Positions 7,306 to 14,876 are shown, numbered from the stretch's first letter. The stretch is 16,798 nt of DNA from CAZTBB01 sp964611755 (GCA_964611755.1 CAZTBB010000038.1:1-16798); one strand, 5' to 3'. Notes: a model not told the origin generated them from the sequence alone. Translations and numbers: made by a program.

Positions 7306-8225
7306 TGCACATCTCTATTGGTGGTTTCAGACAAAATCTATCGGCGCTCTCCTTTGATACTGGGTTAAAGGATATGCAAGGGCCGTTCTTGGGCTCAACC
7401 GCTTTTCATATCGGTATTGTTATCATTAGTATTTTGGGGATGCCTTTTGTTGCAAAAGAGCCGCCTATGATGCCTAACCCTATAACCATTGATTTTGTAG
7501 AAATCGATGAAGTCTCTGCGAGCCCTGATCCTGCGCCGCCAAAACCCAAACAAAAGAAAGCTGAGCCTGAGCCTAAGGAGGATGTTCCGGCCCCACCGGC
7601 TGCGCCGAAAATGACGGCTGAAAATCCACCTAATTTAAGCAAACCCAAAGCGCCTGAAGTAGAACCAATACCGGAGCCAAAGGCAGAGCCTGAGGACATT
7701 AAACCGCTTGAGAAAAAGGATTTGAAGCCCCCGCCGCCAAAACCCAAAAAAGAGGTCACCAAAAAGGTTGATACACAACAACAGGATTTTAGCTCTTTGC
7801 TCAAGAATTTGGCGCCTGATGCCGGGGAAGAAAAATCACGTGATGATACGGCAGAAAAACCGAAAACTGATGCGGCGGCATCACAACAGCCACGCTTACA
7901 AAGTCTGGCAGATCGCCTGACAGTCAGTGAGCAAGACGCCTTAAGACGACAGCTCAGCCAATGTTGGAATATTATGTCCGGTGCACGGTTTGCAGAAAAC
8001 CTTATTGTTGAAATACGCGTTTCAATCCGCCCGGATAGAACCGTCCAGCAAGCCACTATACTGGATAGTGCGCGTTACAGCCGCGACAGCTATTACCGTG
8101 CGGCGGCCGACTCGGCTTTGAGGGCTTTGCGAAATCCGAATTGCTCTCCGCTCAACTTACCTGTAAATAAATATGAACAATGGAAATCAATGGTCATTCG
8201 ATTTGACCCGAAGGATATCTTATAA
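7302..8225 (+). CDS. tolA: TolA, periplasm-spanning link of the Tol-Pal system
   Basis: TolA is anchored in the inner membrane, spans the periplasm and connects the TolQR motor to TolB/Pal. The 307-aa product has a single N-terminal membrane span (about 29-50) and then a long proline-, lysine- and glutamate-rich region (about 72-160) with runs such as PEPKAEPE and PPPPKPKK. Its C-terminal TolA/TonB-type domain runs from about 205 to 307. Cysteines at 221 (QCWN) and 281 (NPNCSPL) could form a disulfide. Domain II is proline-rich rather than the long Ala/Lys helix of E. coli TolA, a style seen in alphaproteobacteria. The ATG at 7302 overlaps the tolR stop; an in-frame ATG one codon later is an equally possible start. 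The stop overlaps the tolB ATG by one base. A long antisense open frame opposite this gene is a composition artefact. Confidence 0.95.
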   Translation: MMHISIGGFRQNLSALSFDTGLKDMQGPFLGSTAFHIGIVIISILGMPFVAKEPPMMPNPITIDFVEIDEVSASPDPAPPKPKQKKAEPEPKEDVPAPPAAPKMTAENPPNLSKPKAPEVEPIPEPKAEPEDIKPLEKKDLKPPPPKPKKEVTKKVDTQQQDFSSLLKNLAPDAGEEKSRDDTAEKPKTDAAASQQPRLQSLADRLTVSEQDALRRQLSQCWNIMSGARFAENLIVEIRVSIRPDRTVQQATILDSARYSRDSYYRAAADSALRALRNPNCSPLNLPVNKYEQWKSMVIRFDPKDIL

Positions 8226-9547
8226 TGCGCATTCATTATCTTATTATTTTAACGCTTGCCGTTTTTAGCCTCGCCAATTCAACCCGCGCTGAAATGGTAT
8301 TGGACCTCAACAGAGGGGTGAGCGAACCTCTGCCGCTTGCTGTGGCAACGTTCTATTCCGAAGGGGGGGCGATTAGCCTGGCACAACAAATCCCACAACT
8401 TATTTCCGAAAACCTGGAAAAAAGCGGGCTTTTTAGCGCAGTAAACCCCAGAGCTTTTGTGCAAACAAGCGAGTCTATGGAGAAAGAAGGGATACGTTTT
8501 GGTGAGTGGAGAGCCATCAATGCACAAGGCCTTATCAGTGGCAAAGTCATTGCACAATCTGGCGGCAAGGCGCGTGTTGAATTTCGTCTATGGGATGTGT
8601 TTTCACAAAAACAACTGGTTGGTATGGCCTATACAACGGATCTCGATAATTGGCGGCGCATTGCCCATATTATATCGGATGAAATTTATAAGCGCCTGAC
8701 CGGAGAAGAGGGCTATTTTGATACGCGCATTGTATATATTGCAGAACAAGGCCCCCCTCATAAGCGCATAAAACGCCTGGCCATTATGGATCAGGATGGC
8801 GAGAACCATAAATATTTGACCGATGGCAGCTATCTTGTTCTAACTCCGCGTTTTTCCCCGCGCGCGCAGCGTATCACCTATATGTCGTATGAAGCCGGTC
8901 AGCCGCGTGTCTATCTTTATGATATATCCTCGGGAAGACGCCAGTTGATTGGAAACTTCCCGGGCATGACATTTGCCCCCCGTTTTTCGCCGGATGGACG
9001 CTCTGTGATTATGAGCTATGCGACCAATGGCAATACTGATATTTATGAGATGGATTTATCCTCCAAACGAACGCGGCGCATTACTTCTCATTCCGGCATT
9101 GATACATCACCATCATATGCACCTGATGGTGATCGCATAGTGTTCGAATCTGATCGTGGTGGATCACAGCAACTTTATACAATGGATAAAAATGGTGGAA
9201 ATGTTCAGCGCATTACCTTTGGCAAAGGGCGCTATGCAAACCCCGTCTGGTCTCCGCGTGGCGATCTTATTGCCTTTACGCGCATGTATCAGGGTAAATT
9301 CTATATCGGGGTTATACGCCCTGATGGATCAGGCGAGCGCCTGATTACCAACGCCTATCATGTAGAGGGGCCGAGCTGGTCTCCCAATGGCCGTGTCCTG
9401 ACATATTTTAAAGAGCGCCCATCGGGTGCACGCGGCGAAATGCGTTCAGCCAAGCTATATACAATTGACATTACGGGCTTTAACGAGCGCTGGTTGAAAA
9501 CACCTATTGATGGCTCAGATCCGGCATGGTCACCTCTTAATCCCTAG
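8225..9547 (+). CDS. tolB: Tol-Pal system beta-propeller protein TolB
   Basis: TolB is a periplasmic protein that binds the lipoprotein Pal and TolA and controls Pal mobility. The 440-aa product opens with a Sec signal peptide, cleaved probably after STRA (residue 22). An N-terminal alpha/beta domain follows (about 25-160; ISGKVIAQ and VEFRLWDV are typical), then a C-terminal six-bladed beta-propeller with repeated blades of the form ITYMSYEAGQPRVYLYD, SPDGRSVIMSYATNG and APDGDRIVFESDRGG. The gene overlaps the tolA stop by one base. Its TAG at 9545-9547 lies inside the convergent rppH gene, and no pal follows, which departs from the usual tolB-pal order. No T-run terminator is visible at the end. 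Confidence 0.97.
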   Translation: MRIHYLIILTLAVFSLANSTRAEMVLDLNRGVSEPLPLAVATFYSEGGAISLAQQIPQLISENLEKSGLFSAVNPRAFVQTSESMEKEGIRFGEWRAINAQGLISGKVIAQSGGKARVEFRLWDVFSQKQLVGMAYTTDLDNWRRIAHIISDEIYKRLTGEEGYFDTRIVYIAEQGPPHKRIKRLAIMDQDGENHKYLTDGSYLVLTPRFSPRAQRITYMSYEAGQPRVYLYDISSGRRQLIGNFPGMTFAPRFSPDGRSVIMSYATNGNTDIYEMDLSSKRTRRITSHSGIDTSPSYAPDGDRIVFESDRGGSQQLYTMDKNGGNVQRITFGKGRYANPVWSPRGDLIAFTRMYQGKFYIGVIRPDGSGERLITNAYHVEGPSWSPNGRVLTYFKERPSGARGEMRSAKLYTIDITGFNERWLKTPIDGSDPAWSPLNP

Positions 9548-10019
9548 AGATGGATTGAGGGATATCGGCAAATAAAGTAATAACCTCTTGGTAAGTTTGC
9601 CGTTTGAAGGGGACAATCAAATCAATGGCTTTGTCCAATGAAACCCACTGCCATGCGCTGAATTCTGCCGGTTCATGGGTATTAAGGTTAATGTCCTCTT
9701 CATTGCCTTCAAACAGCATCGCAACCCAGCTTTGCTCTTGCCCCTTGTAACGTCCGTTCCATAGCTTTTGTGCAAGAGTATCAGGCAAATCATAACGCAG
9801 CTTCTTATTGGCCAGCTTGATAAACACAGCATTGGAAATGCCCGTTTCTTCAAAAAGTTCTCTGCGGGCTGTCTCTTCTATATTTTCATTAGGATCCATT
9901 CCGCCCTGTGGCATTTGCCATGCGCCTGGTGTATCAATACGCTCCCCAACAAAGACCTTGCCCTGCTTATTAAATAAGGCAATACCAACGCAAGGACGAT
10001 ATTGTGGATTAGTTGTCAT
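9537..10019 (-). CDS. rppH: RNA pyrophosphohydrolase RppH (Nudix)
   Basis: RppH removes pyrophosphate from the 5' end of mRNAs and so triggers RNase E-dependent decay; alphaproteobacterial members were earlier annotated as dinucleoside polyphosphate hydrolases. Starting at the ATG at 10019 the product is 160 aa. It contains RPCVGIALFN, the QMPQGG block typical of RppH, and a complete Nudix box at residues about 39-61 (GX5EX7REXXEEXGI, with RELFEETGI). It ends with the usual aromatic-rich SAWQWVSLDKAIDLIVPFKR. A TTG at 10034 would add five residues but looks inferior. The start lies 11 nt inside the end of the preceding yibQ-like gene, and the stop overlaps tolB by 11 nt on the opposite strand. 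It is the last gene of the - strand run. Confidence 0.94.
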   Translation of the reverse strand: MTTNPQYRPCVGIALFNKQGKVFVGERIDTPGAWQMPQGGMDPNENIEETARRELFEETGISNAVFIKLANKKLRYDLPDTLAQKLWNGRYKGQEQSWVAMLFEGNEEDINLNTHEPAEFSAWQWVSLDKAIDLIVPFKRQTYQEVITLFADIPQSISRD

Positions 10020-11268
10020 AGAGAATGTCTTCAACAGATTCAGGCGAGGGCACAGGATTGCTGATGCCTGTATAAGTAAGCCCGATGGTTGCCGATGCCG
10101 GCGCTAAAGTGAGTCCCTGATCCAAGGCCAGTTTATGCCAATTCTCGAATTGCTTGATAATATTGGGGCTAGGGCGCAATTGCGCGATAGCATAGCCCTG
10201 GTCACCAGCCAGCCCGGCAAGAATGCTCAAGTTTGATATTTTGAATTCTTTATTCTCCAGCTGTTCCATTACCATATCTATTTCAGTGTAAGGCGCACCG
10301 CCTGATAAAGCCGCATCCTTAATGGTGTCCTCAGGCCGTGCATTAAGCTCCATAAACGCCAGACCTCTTTTATAAATTTCCCCCATTGTTGTTTTCATCA
10401 ATGTGGGCGAATTCACAAATATTTCGTCTGTGTAGGATGCTATTCCGGCATAGCCTTGTACCGAGCCCATAAGTTGACGCATAAGCTCTGTGTTATGTTT
10501 AAGGCTTGAGCGCAGCAGCAGGGCCGCAGGGCCGGGATCTCTCAGACCAAAATTTTGATTTTGGATAGGGATATTTAGCCAGACTTCGTGACCTTTTGCC
10601 CTTGCCTTATCAATCCATTCTTGTGGGTCTTGGGCATAGGGGGATAAAACAAATGTGACCTCCTTAGGGAGGGCTTTGAGAACACGCTCCGAGTTGCTTT
10701 TTGATAGGCCATAATCCGTAACCACAAAGCTCAATAGTTTTTTATCCTGGCGGTTTAGCGTAAAAGGGCGTCTATAGGCTTCGAAAGGTGTAATACCTGT
10801 TTCCGGATGTATTCTCGGCAAGGGCCCGAATTCAGAATTCTCGATCAGGCCTTCAACAGGTGCAGGCTCCAGTACATCCGGTCCGGCATCACCGTGGTCA
10901 AGCTCAACAGCAGCATGGTTTTGAACATCACCCTTGGGTTGCTTTTGTGCCATATGGGGTTTTTCCATGTGAGTGACATGTTTGTCCCCATGCTCATCTT
11001 TATCAGGTGCATCATGTGCTGTCTCCTGCATTGTATTTTGATGAGACGTTTTTTGCGGCACATGCCCATCCGTTTTGGTCTCTTCAATGAAGGCCATTTT
11101 GTTGATGATAATTGTTTTTGAAGCTAGCGTCTCTTCAAGACGTTTTATTTTATCCGGCCCTGCGATCGAGGCGTAAATAAAGAGTGCTCCGAACACACAT
11201 AGTGATATGCCGAGACCCGACAATATCGATTTAATTGAAAGATGCTGCGTTATCCCTAAAACGGCCAT
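10009..11268 (-). CDS. yibQ: Divergent polysaccharide deacetylase family protein (YibQ/DUF610), active site degenerate
   Basis: YibQ-type proteins are envelope proteins of the NodB-like deacetylase superfamily, usually found beside envC and ctpA as here; their substrate is not established. The 419-aa product has an N-terminal membrane anchor (about 15-36), then a linker rich in His, Asp, Glu and Lys (about 62-130, nine histidines). The DUF610 domain runs from about 176 to 410, with LSFVVTDYGLS, VTFVLSPYAQDP, ARAKGHEVWLNIPI and LRDPGPAAL recognisable. The expected Asp-Asp pair at the first strand is T184-D185, and the PMEP-like block after GHEV is NIPIQNQ, so catalysis may be lost. H227 is kept. 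The ATG at 11268 has AGGAAG about 5 nt upstream. It begins 11 nt after ctpA and overlaps rppH. Confidence 0.88.
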   Translation of the reverse strand: MAVLGITQHLSIKSILSGLGISLCVFGALFIYASIAGPDKIKRLEETLASKTIIINKMAFIEETKTDGHVPQKTSHQNTMQETAHDAPDKDEHGDKHVTHMEKPHMAQKQPKGDVQNHAAVELDHGDAGPDVLEPAPVEGLIENSEFGPLPRIHPETGITPFEAYRRPFTLNRQDKKLLSFVVTDYGLSKSNSERVLKALPKEVTFVLSPYAQDPQEWIDKARAKGHEVWLNIPIQNQNFGLRDPGPAALLLRSSLKHNTELMRQLMGSVQGYAGIASYTDEIFVNSPTLMKTTMGEIYKRGLAFMELNARPEDTIKDAALSGGAPYTEIDMVMEQLENKEFKISNLSILAGLAGDQGYAIAQLRPSPNIIKQFENWHKLALDQGLTLAPASATIGLTYTGISNPVPSPESVEDILYDN

Positions 11269-11279
11269 TAATCTTCCTG

Positions 11280-12629
11280 CTAACCTTCTCCAACATCTGT
11301 TGATGACTGTTCAATAACGCGGCCATTATATAATGAAAGGCCGCTTAAAAGATCGAGGGCGCGCAAAAGCTGATAATCTTTTACCTCATCCTCTTCGTCA
11401 TCACCTTTGTCTTTCTTGTCTTTTCGATCAAGCGCACCGCGTAAATCTTCCTCACGAATACGTCCTGTTTCTTTGAATGTCTCTAATTTTGCCTGTTCCA
11501 CAACGATATCCGGATCAATGCCTTTGGCCTGAATAGAACGACCGGATGGTGTGTAATAGCGCGCTGTGGTTAAGCGCATGGCCGCATAGCCGGGCAGGGG
11601 AATGACCGTTTGAACAGAGCCCTTACCAAAAGATTTCGTGCCGATAATAATGGCGCGTTTATGATCCTGAAGAGCGCCGGCGACGATTTCGGAACCCGAG
11701 GCGGAGCCGCCATTAATCAAAACAACAATAGGCAAACCTTCTGCCAGATCGCCCGATGATGCATTATCACGCTTTGTATCATCATCTTCTCTTCCGCGTG
11801 TAGAGACGATCTCCCCCTTATCCAAAAAGGCATCAGAGACCATAATGGCTTGATCCAGCAGGCCTCCGGGGTTGTTACGCATATCAATGACATATCCAAT
11901 GAGCTTATTGCCCAGTTCTTTTGTGATGTCTTCAACGGCATCTTCAATCCCATCGATCGTATTCTTATTGAACGTCGTAATACGAATATAACCGGCATTG
12001 CCTTCGGTGCGGTGTCTGACTGATTTAATCTGGATAATGTCACGAATGATTTCGATTTCCAGAGGCTCGGCTTCACCTTCTCTGCGGACAGTCAGATTAA
12101 TCTTTGTTCCGACTTTTCCGCGCATTTTTTTAACGGCATCACCAAGAGTTAACCCCATAACAGGTTCGCCATCAATATCGGTGATGTAGTCACCCGCCTG
12201 CATACCGGCCTTGAAGGCAGGCGTATCATCGATAGGGGATACAACCTTCACAAAGCCATTTTCCATTGTGACCTCAATGCCCAGCCCGCCAAATTCGCCT
12301 TTGGTTTGCACCTGCATATCTTTAAAACTTTCAGCATTAAGATATGCGGAATGCGGATCAAGGCTGGTGAGCATGCCGTTAATAGCAGATTCGATCAGCT
12401 CCTTATCACTGACCTCATCAACATATTGTGCGCGCACACGCTCGAAAACATCGCCGAACAGATTTAAAAGCTTGTAGGTTTCATCATAGTCACGCTCAAT
12501 CTTTTCCGGCTGCTTGCCTGCCATGCGCTCTTCGGCATTTGCCGGATTGATATCCAAAGCAGCGACAATAATAACAAACGACAACATCACAGCCAGATGT
12601 GTTGTGTAGGTATTCATGAAACGAATCAT
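11280..12629 (-). CDS. ctpA: Carboxy-terminal processing protease (S41 family, CtpA)
   Basis: This is an S41 serine protease exported to the periplasm, related to CtpA/Prc, which trims the C-termini of envelope proteins and can regulate peptidoglycan enzymes. The 449-aa product has a signal peptide or anchor (about 1-32, ending NPANA), a helical region, a PDZ domain (about 105-190 with GEFGGLGIEV and AGMQAGDYITDIDG), and the tail-specific protease core. The Ser/Lys dyad is S311 in GGSASGSEI and K336 in SFGKGSVQ, with the 25-residue spacing seen in Prc. RNNPGGLL is also present. Residues about 400-418 form a highly charged insert. The ATG at 12629 is chosen because of AAGGAT upstream; an in-frame ATG at 12617 is possible. 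It follows envC by 15 nt and precedes yibQ by 11 nt. Confidence 0.95.
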   Translation of the reverse strand: MIRFMNTYTTHLAVMLSFVIIVAALDINPANAEERMAGKQPEKIERDYDETYKLLNLFGDVFERVRAQYVDEVSDKELIESAINGMLTSLDPHSAYLNAESFKDMQVQTKGEFGGLGIEVTMENGFVKVVSPIDDTPAFKAGMQAGDYITDIDGEPVMGLTLGDAVKKMRGKVGTKINLTVRREGEAEPLEIEIIRDIIQIKSVRHRTEGNAGYIRITTFNKNTIDGIEDAVEDITKELGNKLIGYVIDMRNNPGGLLDQAIMVSDAFLDKGEIVSTRGREDDDTKRDNASSGDLAEGLPIVVLINGGSASGSEIVAGALQDHKRAIIIGTKSFGKGSVQTVIPLPGYAAMRLTTARYYTPSGRSIQAKGIDPDIVVEQAKLETFKETGRIREEDLRGALDRKDKKDKGDDEEDEVKDYQLLRALDLLSGLSLYNGRVIEQSSTDVGEG

Positions 12630-12644
12630 AGTGATTTGATATCC

Positions 12645-13883
12645 TTATCTTAGAGCTGCAAATTTCTTAGAAGGGTTCACAGCACGCCCCTTATGTCTTA
12701 ATTCATAATACAGGGATGATTTATTTCCCTGAGAACCAAAACGCAGAGTTCCAATAGGCTCCCCTGCATTTACATCCTGTCCTACCAATGTATCAATTTT
12801 TTCAAGTCCTGCAATAAGGCTATGATAATCCTTTTTATGCTCGATAATAACCATGTTGCCATATTGCCTGAATTCACCGGCAAAACGCACAATACCACCC
12901 ATAGGTGCGACAACAAGTGATCCCGACCGGGCGGCAATTTTAATCCCCTGGCTTGGAGCGCCAAAAGCATCCTCCTCGGAGAAACGGGTTTGAATAATTC
13001 CCGATAGGGGTAGTTGCGGGGCCCCTGTTGATGGCATTAAAGCCCGTTCTATAAGTTTATTGGATGGGCGAGCCCCTAAGGAGGTGGGCATACTTTCGGG
13101 CTTGGGCTGTGACATTACAGCATTTCTAACCGATGTTCTTGTGGCCTGTCTTTTCCGATCTTCCTCAAGGTTTCTTACCAACTGGCGCAGATTTTCGGAT
13201 TCCGCCTTAATGCGGTTTACGCTATCTTCGCGCTCCTCCAAATCTCCCAGTGTTTTCTTGAAATAACGCTCGCGCTTCTTACTCAAAGCCATCAAATCCT
13301 GTTGTTCATCCTTTAAGGATTTTGAGAGAGCCAGCACTTCCTCACGATCACGTTTCAGCTCTTTGGTTAAATTCGAGAGCAATGTCAGGTTTTGTTTAAG
13401 GTCGTCTGCATGATTTTTGAGAGCGGGAATAATATCCGCTAGCAGCATAGCACTTTGCGCGGTTTCATAAGGGGCCCCGGGTTTGGCGAACAAAGCCTCA
13501 GGCGGAACCCTCTGGATCCGTTGCAGAGCCAGAATGAGGTCGGCAATAGAAGCGCGATCTTCCTCTAACTGTTCTTCAATATTTATTTTTTGATGTTCCA
13601 GGTCTTTGATGCGCTCTTCTAATTGACCAAGGTTTTTTTCGTTCTTTTGTATGGATTTGGCAACATGAACAAGCTTCTGACGCGTTTCTTCAATTTCAGC
13701 CTCCAGATTCACCAATTCTTGGCTAAGCTCTTCCTTTTTGCTTTGCTCTTCCTCAAGGCGCTTGTCAATGGAGCTCAGTGCCTTGCCCTTATTTTTAGGA
13801 ATAGGCGCACTGGCATGAAGACGCCCCCCTGAGATCATCAAGGTTATGAGCATCAATAATAGTAATGGTATGTGCCTATTCAC
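12645..13883 (-). CDS. envC: EnvC-like murein hydrolase activator (coiled coil plus degenerate LytM)
   Basis: EnvC-type proteins sit in the periplasm at the septum and activate amidases that split daughter-cell peptidoglycan. From the GTG at 13883 the product is 412 aa with a Sec signal peptide cleaved probably after LHA (residue 24). Two long coiled-coil stretches follow (about 35-125 and 155-255), then a C-terminal M23/LytM domain (about 300-410). The LytM zinc ligands appear lost: the HxGxD site reads SQGIKI, the HxH site reads SLIAGL, and the terminal His block reads YYELR. This fits an activator rather than an active peptidase. A TTG at 13904 would extend the protein upstream, but the GTG start gives a cleaner signal peptide. 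No strong Shine-Dalgarno is visible for either. It overlaps the rlmH end by 8 nt. Confidence 0.92.
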   Translation of the reverse strand: MNRHIPLLLLMLITLMISGGRLHASAPIPKNKGKALSSIDKRLEEEQSKKEELSQELVNLEAEIEETRQKLVHVAKSIQKNEKNLGQLEERIKDLEHQKINIEEQLEEDRASIADLILALQRIQRVPPEALFAKPGAPYETAQSAMLLADIIPALKNHADDLKQNLTLLSNLTKELKRDREEVLALSKSLKDEQQDLMALSKKRERYFKKTLGDLEEREDSVNRIKAESENLRQLVRNLEEDRKRQATRTSVRNAVMSQPKPESMPTSLGARPSNKLIERALMPSTGAPQLPLSGIIQTRFSEEDAFGAPSQGIKIAARSGSLVVAPMGGIVRFAGEFRQYGNMVIIEHKKDYHSLIAGLEKIDTLVGQDVNAGEPIGTLRFGSQGNKSSLYYELRHKGRAVNPSKKFAALR

Positions 13884-14334
13884 GGTGATAAGGATGCCCC
13901 GCAATGATTTGTTGTGCTCTGTATATTTGTTCTAAGAGCATAACCCTTGCCAGTTGGTGAGGCCATGTTTGTTTTCCAAATGATAACAGGAGATTTGCCT
14001 TATTCCTGATCTCATCACTCAGCCCGTCAGCGCCGCCTAAAACACATTGAAAATGAGCATTTCCTTGCGATAATTCCGTGTCGATTTGCTTGGCAAAATC
14101 CAGGCTTTTAAGGGTTTTGCCGCGCTCATCGAGAATGACAAGATAGGAATTGGGATGGATAAGTTTTTGAATCTGTGTGTGCTCATCGGCTTGGATGGCT
14201 TTAGCATCTTTATGTTTGCTAACCACTTCATGAATGGAAATACGCCACTGCATACGTTTTTCGTACTCGGCACATAAGGAGTCCATGCCATTATTTTTTA
14301 GGCGTCCGGCGGCTATAATATCAAAACGAACCAT
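13876..14334 (-). CDS. rlmH: 23S rRNA pseudouridine-1915 N3-methyltransferase RlmH
   Basis: RlmH is a SPOUT-fold, SAM-dependent dimeric methyltransferase that methylates pseudouridine 1915 in helix 69 of 23S rRNA. The 152-aa product has family length. The C-terminal knot region is intact: VILDERGKTL, VLGGADGLSDEI, LLLSFGKQTWPHQLARVMLLEQIYRA, and the characteristic ending GHPYHRE. The ATG at 14334 has no Shine-Dalgarno; instead a TATAAT lies just 8 nt upstream, so a leaderless transcript is possible. It is 64 nt downstream of rsfS, an old and widespread neighbour, and overlaps envC by 8 nt. Confidence 0.96.
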   Translation of the reverse strand: MVRFDIIAAGRLKNNGMDSLCAEYEKRMQWRISIHEVVSKHKDAKAIQADEHTQIQKLIHPNSYLVILDERGKTLKSLDFAKQIDTELSQGNAHFQCVLGGADGLSDEIRNKANLLLSFGKQTWPHQLARVMLLEQIYRAQQIIAGHPYHRE

Positions 14335-14342
14335 AGAACGAT

Positions 14343-14348
14343 ATTATA
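14343..14348 (-). promoter_or_regulatory. Candidate -10 element directly before rlmH
   Basis: A perfect TATAAT (read on the - strand, 14348 to 14343) lies in the 64-nt rsfS-rlmH gap and would start transcription at or within about 2 nt of the rlmH ATG. It overlaps one arm of a 6-bp inverted repeat, TATAGC (14345-14350) and GCTATA (14360-14365). No good -35 hexamer is found at 16-18 nt, so this is tentative in an AT-rich stretch. Confidence 0.25.
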
Positions 14349-14398
14349 GCGATATATCTGCTATATAAAAGCGCTGACTTATGGTCTTAACTTAAGCC

Positions 14399-14797
14399 TT
14401 AGATACGCTGATGTGCCGATTGCTCACTGCCAACAATTTCGAGGGTAGGGAAGCTCGACCACATTTTTTCAATGTTGTAAAAATCTCTGACCTCCGGCCT
14501 AAAGAGATGAATGATGACATCTCCCGCATCTATGGCAACCCAGTCTGCTTGTTGAAGACCTTCTATGGATACTTGTTTTATTCCGCGTGCATTGAGGCGG
14601 TCTTTTACTTTTTCTGCCATCGCGCTGACATGTCTGGATGATGTTCCGCTGGCAACAATCATATAATCCGCTATTGCACTTTGATCATGGAGATCGATGA
14701 CTGTTATATCCATAGCCTTATCTGCGTCTAGAGACTGCTCAATAAGGTTCTTCTGCTCTTGAGGAGTTAAACTCTCTCGTGTGTCATGAATTAAAAT
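14399..14797 (-). CDS. rsfS: Ribosomal silencing factor RsfS, with unusual start
   Basis: RsfS binds ribosomal protein uL14 on the large subunit and blocks subunit joining when nutrients are short. The conserved core is clear: SLDADKAMDITVIDL, SAIADYMIVASGTSSRHV, and IEGLQQADWVAIDAGDVIIHLF with VRDFYNIEKMW. The family domain starts before the first in-frame ATG (14713), since LIEQSLDADKAMDI matches the usual first helix. The frame upstream, open to a TGA at 14815, has no ATG, GTG or TTG. A strong AAAGGAG at 14807-14813 lies 9 nt before an ATT at 14797-14795, so I tentatively start there (132 aa). Alternatives are the short 104-aa form from 14713, or a frame break near the AC/GA dinucleotide tracts downstream of an out-of-frame ATG at 14787. 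Gene identity is sure; the 5' end is not. Confidence 0.85.
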   Translation of the reverse strand: MLIHDTRESLTPQEQKNLIEQSLDADKAMDITVIDLHDQSAIADYMIVASGTSSRHVSAMAEKVKDRLNARGIKQVSIEGLQQADWVAIDAGDVIIHLFRPEVRDFYNIEKMWSSFPTLEIVGSEQSAHQRI

Positions 14798-14806
14798 GGC
14801 TCTTAG

Positions 14807-14813
14807 CTCCTTT
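14807..14813 (-). promoter_or_regulatory. Strong Shine-Dalgarno deciding the rsfS start
   Basis: AAAGGAG read on the - strand. It is 9 nt upstream of an ATT codon in the rsfS frame and 19 nt upstream of an ATG at 14787 in a different frame that stops after six codons. No other good ribosome binding site lies between here and the in-frame ATG at 14713. Confidence 0.55.
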
Positions 14814-14844
14814 CACTCTCGTTCATTCATAATGAGATTGGCAC

Positions 14845-14876
14845 AAAAAAACCCCTAAACCCAAAGGATTCAGGAG
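14845..14876 (-). terminator. Strong intrinsic terminator in the nadD-rsfS gap
   Basis: On the - strand, CTCCTGAATCC (14876-14866) pairs along all 11 positions, including three G-U pairs, with GGGTTTAGGGG (14862-14852) around a TTT loop. Seven T residues follow (14851-14845). It only works leftward, because on the + strand the run of A precedes the stem. It lies about 180 nt after the nadD stop and about 30 nt before the rsfS Shine-Dalgarno. Confidence 0.8.

Noticed and set aside
7406..8056. 216-codon open frame antisense to tolA
   Set aside because: It is serine/glycine-rich and mirrors the Pro/Lys/Glu codon bias of TolA domain II; no family resemblance and no ribosome binding site worth noting.
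10020..10034. TTG start for rppH
   Set aside because: The ATG at 10019 gives the normal RppH length and N-terminus.
10807..11121. 104-codon open frame antisense to the yibQ-like gene
   Set aside because: Lies opposite the low-complexity His-rich linker; no recognisable domain, and the sense protein is a clear family member.
13884..13904. TTG start for envC
   Set aside because: It adds residues before a normal signal peptide that starts at GTG 13883; no better ribosome binding site. Kept only as an alternative.
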